DNA from: Labyrinthula sp. Ha
Taxonomy: Eukaryota > Sar > Bigyra > Labyrinthulida > Labyrinthulaceae
Direction: 5' to 3'
DNA: 64,000 nucleotides
NCBI GenBank assembly: GCA_015227615.1
Contig: JAALGZ010000001.1
Coordinates: 2,852,001 to 2,916,000, forward strand
Below, in pieces: positions 1-12,329 of the stretch. Below the pieces are notes generated by a model. The model was not told where the DNA came from and made no database searches. It was given only the letters and a program-made list of their open reading frames with translations. Each line of letters opens with the position of its first letter. Position 1 is the first letter of the stretch. The position numbers and the translations under genes are program-made.

Positions 1-3000
1 ACTTTTCATTAAGAGGAACAGGGAAACAGATATAGATGAATTCTTTCTACAGGTCCATTTCGAAGAAGAAGTTCCCGCAAACACTTATCGTACCATGCTA
101 TTTTAGTATGAACTGCATATTTTGGGTTGAGGTGGTCATTCCGTGCATAAGAATAAAATTTGCTGAACATTGAGTGAAGATTGAGTACGTTAATTTTGTT
201 TTGCATCCTCTGGTCTTATTGTGACCTAAATACTACTGAACCCTAGAATCAAATAACCAGAAATATAGAGGCCCTAATCTAAGTGAAAACTTAAGTATAA
301 AATGACATCTAGCCCACATAGAGCTATAAGCAACAGGTATTTCTTTTAGAGCTCTCTTCCATTCGTGATAAACATGTTCTGTTTCTTACCAGCTGTCTTG
401 GTTCTTTTTGAACTCTAGGCATTAATATGGTTTATTTAGTGTATGAGAACTAATTTTTAAACCGGCTTAAAATATTTTTCAAAGTTTCTTAAATAAGACG
501 ACGTTCTGAATCTGTAAAATTAACAAAACTTCACCATTCTTCTTTTTCAACTGAGATTCAATAATATGGATAATATTAATTCTCGAAGCACAAAATAAAG
601 CAAGCTGAATGCAAGATACAGAATCCACCTGGAGAATACATTTACATATTTCAAAGTTATATAAATCCTCAGTTTAATTAGTGTTGATATGTTGCTTAGG
701 GGTACTAGCTCAATAGTAGCCTAGTAAGTAAAAGCGAAGGTAAACTTTTGATATAAATAGTTAGTTGGTTGATTATGAAGGTATTGGTAAATAGTATTAT
801 CATACCATAATTATTAAGTAAAAATATAAATAAGATAAAACTTTACTCAACATAAACTCATATAACCTATTTAGCTAAAATGTTAAAAGCAACTGAAATA
901 CTTAGTCCTCGTAGTGTACTATTTGTGTTAAAGAATACTAATCGTTCTTTTTTAGAGAACGAAATTGTTTGCTAAAGCTAACTTAAATATTAAGTTAACG
1001 TCGACTAACTTTTGGAAGCAAGCAAGATCAAAGGAAGTGATGGACAAATTAGCAAATAGCTTCATATATTTTGGCTAATTCATCTCTACATTTCAATGGG
1101 AGATAGACTATTAGATTGACTTATTTTCTATTACTCTTCTGGAGCTTTTGATCTATCATATTTTCTCATGAATTTCTCTTTGGTAGAAAGTAAGATCAAA
1201 GCAGGAACTTAAATTATAGAGTGTGTTTCTTTGCTAAAGCTAGTTTGACTTATTGTAGAAGTATAAACAAAATATTTAGATTTTTTCCTTGAAAAATATA
1301 AGGAGTCCTATAACGTTATTGCTACTTTATGAGGGAATTCTGCTGTTAGATGAGCTTTAATATGAAACAATCTTCTGCTTGACAGTAGCTCAGCGGGAAA
1401 TAGCTCTGTAATCTACCTCCAATACACTTTGTTAACTTTTTTAATCCTACGTTACAACTTTCAAACTTCCTATATCTGAGTGGGAATCATATGTCATCCT
1501 TCATTTAAGACATGGCCAAGCATTTCTAAGCTGTTGACCATCCTTCGTAAGCTCCAAAATTAAGTGCTCCCATTTAAGAAAAGAAGTTAAACTATATAGG
1601 TTATTACAACAAAATTAGAGATGGTATGGGAAGCTGAAGAAGGGAGCTGAAATAATTAAATGGCATCTGCAACTAGGCATCGGATAAGATGAAAGTTGTA
1701 AGAAATCACGGGATTCTTAGAAGGGGATTCTTACAGTATAGTTGTCTAAGTTGCTTATGAATACTCTATCAAGGTAGCCAAGGAATTAGAATTTATTCTC
1801 AATAAGCAAATAATGGATTAGAAATTATCATTAAACTAGCAACTAATCAATTCTTTTCTATATCGCTAACATTTATTTAAAAATTTTAGACTCCGAGCTA
1901 GAAACAAACTGGAAAATGATCATATGTATGTAGCTTAATGGTAGACTATAAGCTTCAGCTCACCACCAGGTATCTCAGCAAAATTCAGTGGATCGAGTAG
2001 TTCTATTATTCGTTGTACCAGGCTAGAGTTATCATTTAAAGTATTCACTTGAGTTGCTAGTCATATAAAATGTGTTGCCAGGGATTGAGTATTTATAAGA
2101 AACTAAAGCTCTTCATATTATTTTTATAGCTAGAGTGACCAACTTGTTTCATAAACGGCTAATGATAAAGTCTTCAATAGCTCGATTAATGCTAAGAAAA
2201 TATGCACAAAGTTACATTCATTATTTTCAAGTAGTTGTTAATTCATACATCAATCTACAAATTGTAACAATAAATGAATAACACAACGTTTTAATGAGAA
2301 CATAGGTTTTCGATAATCTTATAAGTTTTCATCGAGGATAACTGATAATTTTTCTCTAACGTGATTCTAATAACCCGTTTTTAGCATTTGTTATCTTAAG
2401 ACTATATGCTGTTTGTAACGGTACGGTAAGAACATGTCTCGAGCTTTTCGTATGGGTAGAGTAAAAACCATTTGGAACGAAAATTATGTCTCGTGGTTAC
2501 CTTCAAAAGAGCTTCCTTTCATTCAGGGAACTTCCTTTGCGAACTGGTTTCTTTTTCAATGTGAAGGGTGTCCCTAGAGATACCAATCTGGGATCGTGAG
2601 CTACAATTTTTTAGGTTGTATTACCTTGGTGCTTTTGATTCCAAGTACTCCATTCTCTATTCTGTTAAAATCCAAGGTAAGCTAAATAACAAATTTTGGA
2701 TTTCGATAATTCCTCCTTTCTTGAATCTAGGGTGATAAAAGGAAAATTGTTAAAATTACAGTTCAATGTTCTCGAGAACTAGTAGGGTTGCATTAATTCA
2801 TTTTTCTAGTTGTAACTAGATAGTCCGAAGCGCGACTAAAATCGACCACAATAAAAAGATTCTTATACTACATGAAAGCTTGTTAACTACGGAAACATGG
2901 GTTACAGGCCAATAAATAGTTATATTTAGCATAAATGCTGTATAAGCCTCAGCTGCGGATACCTTTTGAGACATTGTTGAATATCTTTGCTCTGTTTTTT

Positions 3001-6000
3001 CATTTTACAGATACATCTTTGAACCTTGCTCAAAAGCCTTCCTAACCATGCATCAGTATCAATTAACTATTGCTAACATATTAGTCATTTTTCACCAAGT
3101 TGGCTAGAGCATTTTTAGATTCTGTTTTTCTTAATAAGAAGTTAATGAGAATTTTTTTTTCCTAAGAATGACAGATACTTAAATTATCCATTTTTCCAAC
3201 ATTCATACAATTTTCCCTCGTCATTTTTCAAACTATTTTCAATGGCGGTTAGTTCAAACTTCTTTTCCTTGAATTTAAATTTTCTATTATCTAGATTTAT
3301 ATAGCCCATTTGGTCTCAGATTCCAGCAACTGTACAACAATATTTTCTTAAGTTGATAAACAAACCGTCGAAATATATTCAGGCCAGTTAGCCCATTCTC
3401 TTCTGCCATGGTACGACATGTCGATATACATTTTCTATTACCTCTTGATATTGTTATCCTTCTCTGGAACAACTCATAGTACACATTACCTCTATAGCTT
3501 CTACTTAGGGAAATAATTCTATCCTGTTTCTCAATATGATACTCGCATTGACCCTTATGTTTCCAACCCATAGAATTTTATAGCATATTAAATTAATTGA
3601 TACTATTTTTTATTTTTTATTACCTCCACATCATATTCTTAAGAAGGTCCCAGCAATAATTAATTTAAAATTACAAATAGCTCAGTTTAAAGGTGGGATA
3701 AGAATATTTTTGAGGGTTTAACTATCTGTATAAAAGGTAAATTTCGATTTAATAGACCAGACCTTTTCCGATTAAGCTTTAAGTTATGCAACCCCATCAT
3801 ATTGCTATTTTAACTCGAAGAGTGTAATAATCTACTTCTAGAAAATGGGCTTTCCTGCAGGATAATTTCTTTCCGAATGTTTAGTGCTGCAAAGAGATAA
3901 AAAATCGCTTGGCAATATTAGCTTTTTGATATTTCATCCTCGTAGGTGGATCATATTTTCATAAAATTACAACCTGAGCTCCGAAGATACTTGTTTGTAC
4001 TTGGCATAGATTCTTCGGGATAACATTATTGATCCATAATGAACTTGACTCGTATCATTCATTTTTCTAATTAGAACTAAAGGACATTAACGTATTTTCA
4101 ACTATTGATTGTCCACAAGCTATAGCTAGTAATCCTTGAAACCTTGTATATTTTATTGAAAATGCTCTTCGGCTTTATGGGAGCGGTAGTTTGCCCTTAA
4201 TTTATTGATCAAAAACTAAAGTGTGGATTTCTTCTCTTTTTCTGGGCTAAGATATCATTAATTTGGTTTTGTATACAGATTTCACCTTTTATTTCTTGGT
4301 CTTTTGATATCGCTATTCATATTATTTTCTGGAACATTAATTTACGTCGAATTCTTTTTGTTATTGGTTTATTCTGATAATTTCCCAGCCCTTTTGGTTG
4401 ATAATTGATAATCTATTTATTATTGATTCTCAAAAATAAATCGGGCAACACGGCCTTGGGCCAATACGTCAAAAAATCTGTATTTCGTTTTGCCACCGTA
4501 TTAAATTCTCCAAAATACGGGCATATGGCCCTCTGGTATCCTATTTCCGAATAATTCCCGGGTCATATGGCTTTTTGCATATACATTCTTGTACACTGCA
4601 AAAATCAGATAAGAGCTTTCAGGCCATACGGCAAAATACTGTGTGGTCCAATTTATCGTCTATAATCAAGTGATTACCAGAACAAAATCAGAATCATTTT
4701 ATTAAAATCAAAATCTCAATTCCTTAATTGATAATCGGAATCAAAACAATCAGCTAATAATTAATGTTTATTTTTGCCAAACCTGATGCCTAAATGTAAT
4801 AGAGGCTTCATGATAGTCGATCCACGAGTCACTGTGAAGTATTTTACACATGTCGCTAAGGTATTCTGTTCCACTGCCTCCGGTGCTCTGCAACCTTGGG
4901 TGACAATGAAAGTTGCTAGCGAGCTTGATGTTAAATAGTCATTGCATATTCAGAGTTGACTGCTGATAGAATATATTTTTCTTTCTTTTGGCACGACAAC
5001 AGGTGAGCTTTGTATCAAAACTATATGTTTTCAGCTTCATCTTTATACTAAATTATACCAGTTTCTCTTTAGGAGCATTAAGAAAATGCTTTGAGTGTAC
5101 CTGAAGTCTACAGGTAGCTGAATCCTTGTCCTATTTGGCAAAAACTTTAGTCGGACAAATGCAAAAGCAATTAGAGAAAAGAACCCTATCACTACATCTA
5201 GTAACCAAGACGCAACCTAAGTAGCCAACTGCCAACAGGTTATATTGTCACTCTCTTGTGCTCAAGAGTGGAATAAAGAATTTTGAATGTATTCAAGAAG
5301 TTATTTCTGAGATTTGAAATACTACATAAGACTAAAATTTTTATCTAGGGTGTCCATTGTTAGCAATGGGAGTAGCTACAGCCTAGCTCACATGAATGCT
5401 ACAACATTACTGTGATCATACAGCAAGAGAAAACAAAAAGGGAACAAGATCTCATTTATGGTACTGGGCAAACGAGAAAGTTTTAAAGTTGAGGAAATAG
5501 GTTTGTCCTACTCTTCGGTTACAGACACAAAGGTATGGCAGGTTGAACACTGCTTCTGCCTAGTGCTATTGAAAGTTGGTTTCTTACTACCTCGAATATC
5601 AGAGGAGATGACAAAAAGTTTAGTGGCCTTCCTTTCCACATATAAAACTTTTTACCTCTCGGCTCATTGTAAAGTCTTAGCAACGTAACTTGCATGCACC
5701 TCACAGTAGAGATAAGAGTTGCGGTATAATCGACAACCTTAGTCTCTAGATAGAAGTTCACAGAGCAACGGGAGAGAGTGAATAAAGCTTAATAGCAAGC
5801 ATGGTTAAGAAAGAATAAAGTTCCCAATTTAGGTTACTGTTCGATGTGACAAATCCTATTTGGTTGAGGGATCTCTCCAGACTTTTTTGGGCATCTATGG
5901 AATATAGATGTTCACCTAGAATCCTAAGCCAGAATTTTTCTAGTTTTCCCTCGGCGCTGTTCATTCTTTCTTTCTCGAGATTATATATATTTCAAGGTTT

Positions 6001-7037
6001 GTTTCAAAATTTCCGGGATTATATCCCGTCCACTATTTTTCAATAAATTTCTCGGGTACGAGACAGAGTCTTGATATAGGTTAAAAAGAAAACCATCTTA
6101 ACTATTAACTAAAAGTAAAAGTCGTATGAAATTTGTAGAGGTGACAATTGAGAAATTTAGTGTTCTAAAACTCAAACATACTAATAGTGAATTATGGGAA
6201 TTTTGAGGATTATCATAACTCAGCCATAGAGCACAAACTCCTTCACTAGTTTCTTGTTGAAGTTTATTAAGACTTTTAAAATTTTCTCAGGAGTATTGAG
6301 TCAACTTCTTCAACGAGGAACTCATTTTTAACTCTGTATCCCTAGATAAGAGTTACTCTTCCTAAAGCAACAAGATTGAAAAAAATGTATTTTTTATTTA
6401 ATCATTCTCGTTAATGTTTTTAATTAGTTTTGGAATCATTTTGCCCAAAATGATGGGAAATATGAATCAATTCGGGAGTAACTAAAACCTAGAAAATTTT
6501 GCCTCATTCTCGATTCTAATTCAAGATTTGAACAATCGAAAAATCTTAATCGAGAGCAACGAGAATTTTTAATTCTCGGGATTCAAGATTTGCTAGATTG
6601 TAGGTGGACATTCCTACTACCGCACCAGCAACACAAACTCCACGATACCCTAAGAGTACACCTCCCTATGGCTCATCCTAAAAGAGCGATACGAATATGT
6701 TAACGATACCTGCGATATTTTGTGCCGCAAAAAGTTGGTTAAAGTCCCTTATCAACAACGCAATACATTAATGGTAGTCAGTCTACCATATTTCTTCTAA
6801 TATAACCCAACAAATCAGAGTTTGTTAATAAAACATCAATAAAATTTTGTTGATAGAGACATATGAATACTGATTCATCTTCCTGCAATTACACTTGTTT
6901 TTTGAAAGAGTTTCGGGAGCAAAACTTAATCAAAACATTGACTGGCCATTTTCACAGCTATACGTTAAATTAAAAGAAAAGAACGTTGCCTTAAAAGAAT
7001 CGAGCGTTAGAAAAAGGAATATAAGAATCAACTGCGT
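1..7037. other. A+T-rich stretch without a convincing gene
   Basis: I see no gene I can support here. The longest open frames are 94 codons (3287-3571, minus) and 80 codons (5519-5761, minus); neither resembles a family I know, and such lengths are expected by chance at this base composition. A 47-codon ATG frame at 2434-2577 (plus) has protein-like composition but no partner exon. Local structure: a cluster of ATACGG motifs in both orientations at 4446-4660, and repeated blocks near 6503-6600. No tRNA with both promoter boxes was found. Confidence 0.5.
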
Positions 7038-10000
7038 ATGAAATCACTATACCTCTTTTTGCTGCTGCTGTCTGGGTTCTGCATTCCCAAGCAGCTTGTT
7101 GCAGTAGACGTAAATCTAGAACGAAGGGAAGGACCAGAACTGCAAGAACGAAACCTGCAAAATACACCTGATACCACGATAATTAATAGTATTTTGAACC
7201 AGGTTGGTATTGAGTTTGAAACAGTAAATGTGGAAAACATTAATCAGAATGTTGTATATTCTTGTTTTGCGTTCAGTTCTAGGACACAGGGTTTCTTGGG
7301 CTAACAGCGGATGTGAGGGTCATAGTTGGTGGTGAAGACAAATTGAATGGTACCTGTAATAACTTTGGTCTCAATGGGAGGCTCTCTATGGCTGGATCTA
7401 TTACTCCTTCTGGGGGGCGTGAAAGGTTTTCAATCCCGATCTCTCTGACTGGCCTGCAGGTTACCTGCGTTATTCCTTTGAAAGTCGAAATTAGAAGTGT
7501 TGGCGTCATCCCATCTGGTTTTATAAACTCTGATAGTGCAGGGGGTGAGATTACCTTCGAAACACAGGATTTGAGCGTGTCTCAAGAAATTTCTATTTTT
7601 TCTCCAAACTTTGGTACCGACACTGCGACATCATTTACAGTGGGGGATTGTTCTTTGGATCTTGGGAATTATGACATTGATGCGGATGATGTTTTAAACA
7701 TCATTGGGGGAACCATTAGTCTGAACCGTCAAATAGAGGATGCCCTTGATGATGGATCATCTACTTTAGTAGGTCCTATGCAAGATATCTTGTGCGATGT
7801 CTTAGCTGGTCTTTCCCAATCCCTTGGCGAAGTCATGGTGAATAATCCTCTCACCGCGGAGGATGATTTACTAATCAACAATCCATTTTCAGAGGATTCA
7901 AATGGAGTAGTTGATGCTTTGGAGGTTGAAAAAAGTATTGTGAATACATTTGCTAATGACAGTGATATAATGAACTTGAGAAAATCGAACTTTTTCACTG
8001 ATATATTATTTCCAGAGGACGGTGATGAGGAGGAAAGGTTTATAGAAACCATGTTATCTGAGTTCCAAATAAATGGAGAAACTGTTACAGCAGATGACAT
8101 TACAGGTGTTATCGTTGCAATTCTGAATCTTCAATTCGACACTGAGCTTTCGAATCCTCTTACCGATTTCGATGTTTTAGAGTTTTTGAAATCTGAGCTA
8201 GGTGTAACGTTGTTTCCTGATACCGATGATTTGCTGAATCCAGATATGCTTCTGGCTAATGAAACGTTTGACCTTGGTGAGTTTGGTGACTATAGTCTTC
8301 AAGTACGAATGACTCGTTTAAGTCTCTCACAAGGTGACCTTCCATCAACCCCAAAGTCATTTCTCAAAGGGTTAGACATTATTGGGAATTACACTCTCCT
8401 TGCACCTGAGCTTGCCCTTGGTTCTTTTGTGTACGACGTAGTGTTCGAAATTGATTTGGGGTTAAGAAACGAGGTTGCTGGTGACATCCTTCCAGCTTTT
8501 GATGTAACAATCCCTACAGAAACTTTGAGGGTGGAAGGAACACTATCAGAACTAGTTGGTGGTATTGCTGCGCTTATGGCCATCAAAGAAGATGAACTAT
8601 TTGCATTGCAAGTTGGTTCTCTTCTTAGTGATACACTAGATTGTCTGGCTTCTTCTTTGGAAGTTCCTATTCAGTTGACGGGGTTCTCTGTTTCTGCAAC
8701 AGGCTTCGAAGGCGAGGTATCGGGTGCGCAAGATGTGCTTGTTGATATCGTTCAAGAATTCTTGAATGCATTTGTCATGGGGTACCAGTCGCTCTTTCCC
8801 AGGGTAGTTGAAACATTGGTTTCCACTTCTTTATTGGATCCTACTGTTGAGCTGGCACAGCCACAACCCGGCGCCTGTCCAGTTATTTTGGAAAACGTTA
8901 ATAACACGGATGTCCCGTATGATTTTAGTGAGGGGATTACAACAGTAATTGTTGATGCCGTAGATGCAGAGTTCATGGCCAATTTAATAAGTTTCTTTGT
9001 TAGTTCCATCCTTGATGATCCAACTGTTCCTTTGGTTATAATCGATGAGGAAAGGGATTTTACTTTTGAGTTTAACCTCATTCCAATTGATGGTTGGTCG
9101 CAAACTATACAATTCGCACTGAATGAGGTGTCAGTTGTTGGTTTAAATGACATTACTGTGAACTTTGCTAGCTTTGATGTACCTGAAGATTCGGAGAACT
9201 ATCCTCAAGGTCTTCAACTGGCGTTAGATGCTGCAATCCCCGAAAACGACATATCACTGCAGGTTAAAATTACCATGAATATTTTAGATCCTGTTCCAGA
9301 TGAGGACGTTATCGCAGAAGGTCGGTTTGTCGCTGACGAGCCACCGCAGTCGATGGTCAACGCTGTAGCAAATAACATAATTGATATTGAAATTTTTGTC
9401 GAGAATGTGAACATTTTAATTGAAATCTTTGCAGCACTAAGCATTTGGGATGTTGATGGCACCACTATTGACGAGGGTCTTAATATTCCATGCTGGGTTG
9501 GCAAACTGGACCCATATGGTGGATGGACAGACATATTTGATGTGATTGTAGGAAACGTGCGTGCTACAATGGACTGTGATTGTAATACTACAGTCCTTAA
9601 TCAGATGGCTGTAACCATGGAGGATCCAGAAGGATGGGACGATTTAAGGGTTTTTGGACAAGAAATATTGAATGGTTTTATAAAATCACTGCAAGATAAG
9701 TATCGAGAAGATGAGTTTGATTTCACCATCAGAAGTGCACAAAGTCAGTGTGCCACTGGACAGGCTCTTACGCAACCAATCACAAACATTCCTGAGGAAC
9801 TAAACTCGTATGGTCAGCTGGGTGCTTTTACAGCTTTATTAGTGTTCGCAATGTGGTTCTGGATTCCAATCGTTCTCTGCAGAAGGAGGAAAGTTGACAA
9901 AGGAGAATCCATGCGCAAGAAGTCAATTAGTGAAAAGAGTCTTCGTCAAAAGCCTGATCTTCAGGCAGCGGTTTATGCAAGCAGAGCTTTATATAGAAAC

Positions 10001-11485
10001 ACTGGTATTCCGTTGCCAGTTCGACTTTTCGTTGGTATTGCACTTTTCACAAACCTTCTCTGCTTTGTGTACGGTGACCTCGGGGTTGCCTTGATTATTG
10101 GGTTGGATGGAGACATTGTAGGTTCACCATTAGCAAGTGACGATTTTTTAGTTTTTTCCGTCATAAGTAGTACCATCGACCTCTTTGAGAGTGGTGCAAT
10201 TTATCTGGCTGTTCTTTTATTTGTTCTTGCAATCTTTTGGCCATATCTTAAGGTCTTGTCTATGCTCTTCTGCTTTTACGGAAGCCCGGGAATCCTCTCT
10301 ATGAAGAAGCGGAGTAAAATATTGCATTTTCTAGATAGGTTTGGAAAATGGAGTACAGTCGAGATTTTTTTCTTGGTTTTTCTGCGTATAGTCTTTGAGT
10401 TGAGAGTAGGAACACCAGATGTCGGGTTTCTTCCAGAGAAAGATCTCTATTCTATAGAGCTGCTTCTTTCCCCTCAACTAAGTCTCTACATTTTCGTATT
10501 TGCCGTTATGCTCTCAATCATACTTTCCAACATTTTAGTTTGGTACCAGGATAAACTCACTAGGCTTCGGGAGACTAAAGTTCTCTTGGAAAGAAGCGCC
10601 CAAACAAGTTCAGACCAATTTATTAAGATGAAGCTCATAGGATTTGAATTTAGTGTTGCGAAGGCAGACAAGATGGATAGTTATTCATGGAAATTGACAC
10701 AAAAGGCAAAGAGTTTCTTCCATTTCATGGCTCTTTTTTGTTATGTCTTTGTATTCTTGTCATGTGCTCTTCCTGTTATACGTATTGAGTACTTGGGGTT
10801 AGCAGGTTTGGCTCTCGACTTGGATGGTCAGGGTACAGTTTTTGAATTTTCAGTCTTCAACGTGATGGCAAAGTCAAATGCAGCAGCTGTTGAGGATGAA
10901 GATGCTGGTAGTAAATATATACTTAGTATTTTCATTTTTTGTATACTTATCGTCCCTTTTTTTGTTACTGTTGCAGTTCAGATGATGTACACCAGGGCCT
11001 TTACATTGAAAGATGCAATTGAGATGAGAACGAAGATTACAATTTTAGTTGCTTGGTCTGCCTTTGAGGTTTTCATGGTTTCTATAGCATTCGCAGTTTT
11101 TGAGTTACCGCATCTAGCAGGTTATGTTAGCGAGGAAAACTGTGCTTTGTTGACTGAGTTCATGCGAGACACCTTGCTCAATTTTGGCTTTGTATCCGAA
11201 GCTGATGTAAGAAGCACTTGTTTTGGAATAGATGCCTCAATTACGCCAGAAGCCTTCATTGTAGTGACAGCTCTCGTGATTAGGTTCATGTATGTTTACT
11301 TGGTTCTCCAACTGTTTAACTTGTTCATTGATCAGAGAAAGAACCAGTCATTTATTCTTTCACTTGCGAAGGCAGAAAGTGAACAATTAAAAGATGAAGA
11401 GCTTAGACCTGTCAAATATTCAATGTCTGTCAAATTCCTGAAAAGGCATGGATTTATCAAAGCATTTAGGAAGAATTATGATTAG
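7038..11485 (+). CDS. Large secreted-ectodomain protein with two C-terminal PqiA-type membrane modules
   Basis: Two exons, 7038-7253 and 7283-11485, are joined by a 29-nt intron; the join is phase 0 and reads NV|DTGFLGL (a donor at 7251 is the alternative). The predicted protein is 1,472 aa. It starts with a signal peptide (MKSLYLFLLLLSGFC, cleavage probably near residue 22). A roughly 890-residue ectodomain follows, rich in beta-type alternation and acidic residues, with several NxT/NxS glycosylation sites. The first membrane segment lies near residues 918-940. Two repeats of the bacterial PqiA/LetA type follow, about 985-1110 and 1215-1345. Each has paired hydrophobic segments and a helix of the form LDRFGKWSTVEIFFLV or TKITILVAWSAFEVFMV, matching the family's R-x-G-x-W-S-x-x-(D/E)-x-F pattern. 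PqiA/LetA proteins are the membrane partners of MCE lipid-transfer systems. Inference: the ectodomain may be a lipid-binding (BPI/TULIP-like) region feeding these modules. PqiA assignment fairly sure; ectodomain fold unproven. Confidence 0.85.
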
Positions 11486-11579
11486 GTGTCTTTTAATTGG
11501 CTAGAATAGTATCAAATATTTATGTTAAAAGCAATAGAAATATTCAACTAATATATATTTATTGTTCAGTCCTCAAGGT

Positions 11580-12329
11580 CTAAATTGTGTCTTTGTATTC
11601 GAGATGTATGACGACAGTATACAACTCCTTGGGCATGCCGAACTTTATTCCCTCGTTTGTTCCTACGGAAACTTGGTTCTCTTGGAGCGTCAGGCTCATA
11701 TCTAGCAATCGGTGCGAACCATCAGGTTCTACCACTTTCCAGAAGTAATCATGAATATTGTAATTCAGTCTGCCTTTGTGAACCCTATACTGAAGTTCAT
11801 TTATAGTTTCTTCCTCACAACCTTCTATCATAATTTCGGTGCACTCCTCTCCTCCATTTGTCTCAATCATTAACTCGTTCACTAATTTTATGTTCACAAC
11901 CTGCTTTGTTAACCTACCAATTACGTAAACTCTTTGTTGCCACCAAGGTTTCTCAATCTGTTCTTTTTGTTCCATATTTCCTTGTCGAAAGACAGTGTCA
12001 AAATCCGTGACAGGTATTTCAGGTGGAAAGTGCATGAAGACTTTAGTATCATTCGCCAAGATCGGGAACAGATAGCTGCCATGAATGCTCGTTTTTCGCT
12101 TTAAAAAAATACTCTCACTATCGTAGGGAACTCTGCAATCAAACCAATGAGACACATCCTGACCTGCAGCTCGTAGCAGTGGAAAAGAATGAGGAAATTT
12201 CGGGGAACTTGACACAGCGGAGACAAGGTTTGTCAAGTCTAAAACATTTTGATTTAACGAGACCCAAATGTCCCCTTTATGGTTGTGAGATGCCACCTCA
12301 CGAGGGGTAAAGTAATTACTTCGTTTCAT
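11580..12329 (-). CDS. CYB5D1: Cytochrome b5 domain-containing protein 1-like ciliary protein
   Basis: A single-exon protein of 249 aa. The start is recognisable: MKRSNYFTPREVASHN matches the RYFTPAEVAQHN opening of animal CYB5D1. Residues 6-65 form a cytochrome b5-like fold containing WVSLNQNVLDLTNLV and AGQDVSHWFD. The canonical HPGG haem-ligand motif is missing, as it is in animal CYB5D1, while the His in SHWF is kept. The middle section (FMHFPPEIPVTDF, KPWWQQRVYVIGRL) and the C-terminal ubiquitin-like half (YFWKVVEPDG, LTLQENQVS) also follow the family. Known of the family: it localises to cilia/flagella and influences radial-spoke function. This is the clearest sign that the organism is flagellated. 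The gene converges on the PqiA-type gene with 94 bp between stop codons. Confidence 0.88.
   Translation of the reverse strand: MKRSNYFTPREVASHNHKGDIWVSLNQNVLDLTNLVSAVSSSPKFPHSFPLLRAAGQDVSHWFDCRVPYDSESIFLKRKTSIHGSYLFPILANDTKVFMHFPPEIPVTDFDTVFRQGNMEQKEQIEKPWWQQRVYVIGRLTKQVVNIKLVNELMIETNGGEECTEIMIEGCEEETINELQYRVHKGRLNYNIHDYFWKVVEPDGSHRLLDMSLTLQENQVSVGTNEGIKFGMPKELYTVVIHLEYKDTI

Noticed and set aside
3287-3571. 94-codon minus-strand frame
   Set aside because: No recognisable domain, no compatible exons nearby, and its length is within chance expectation.
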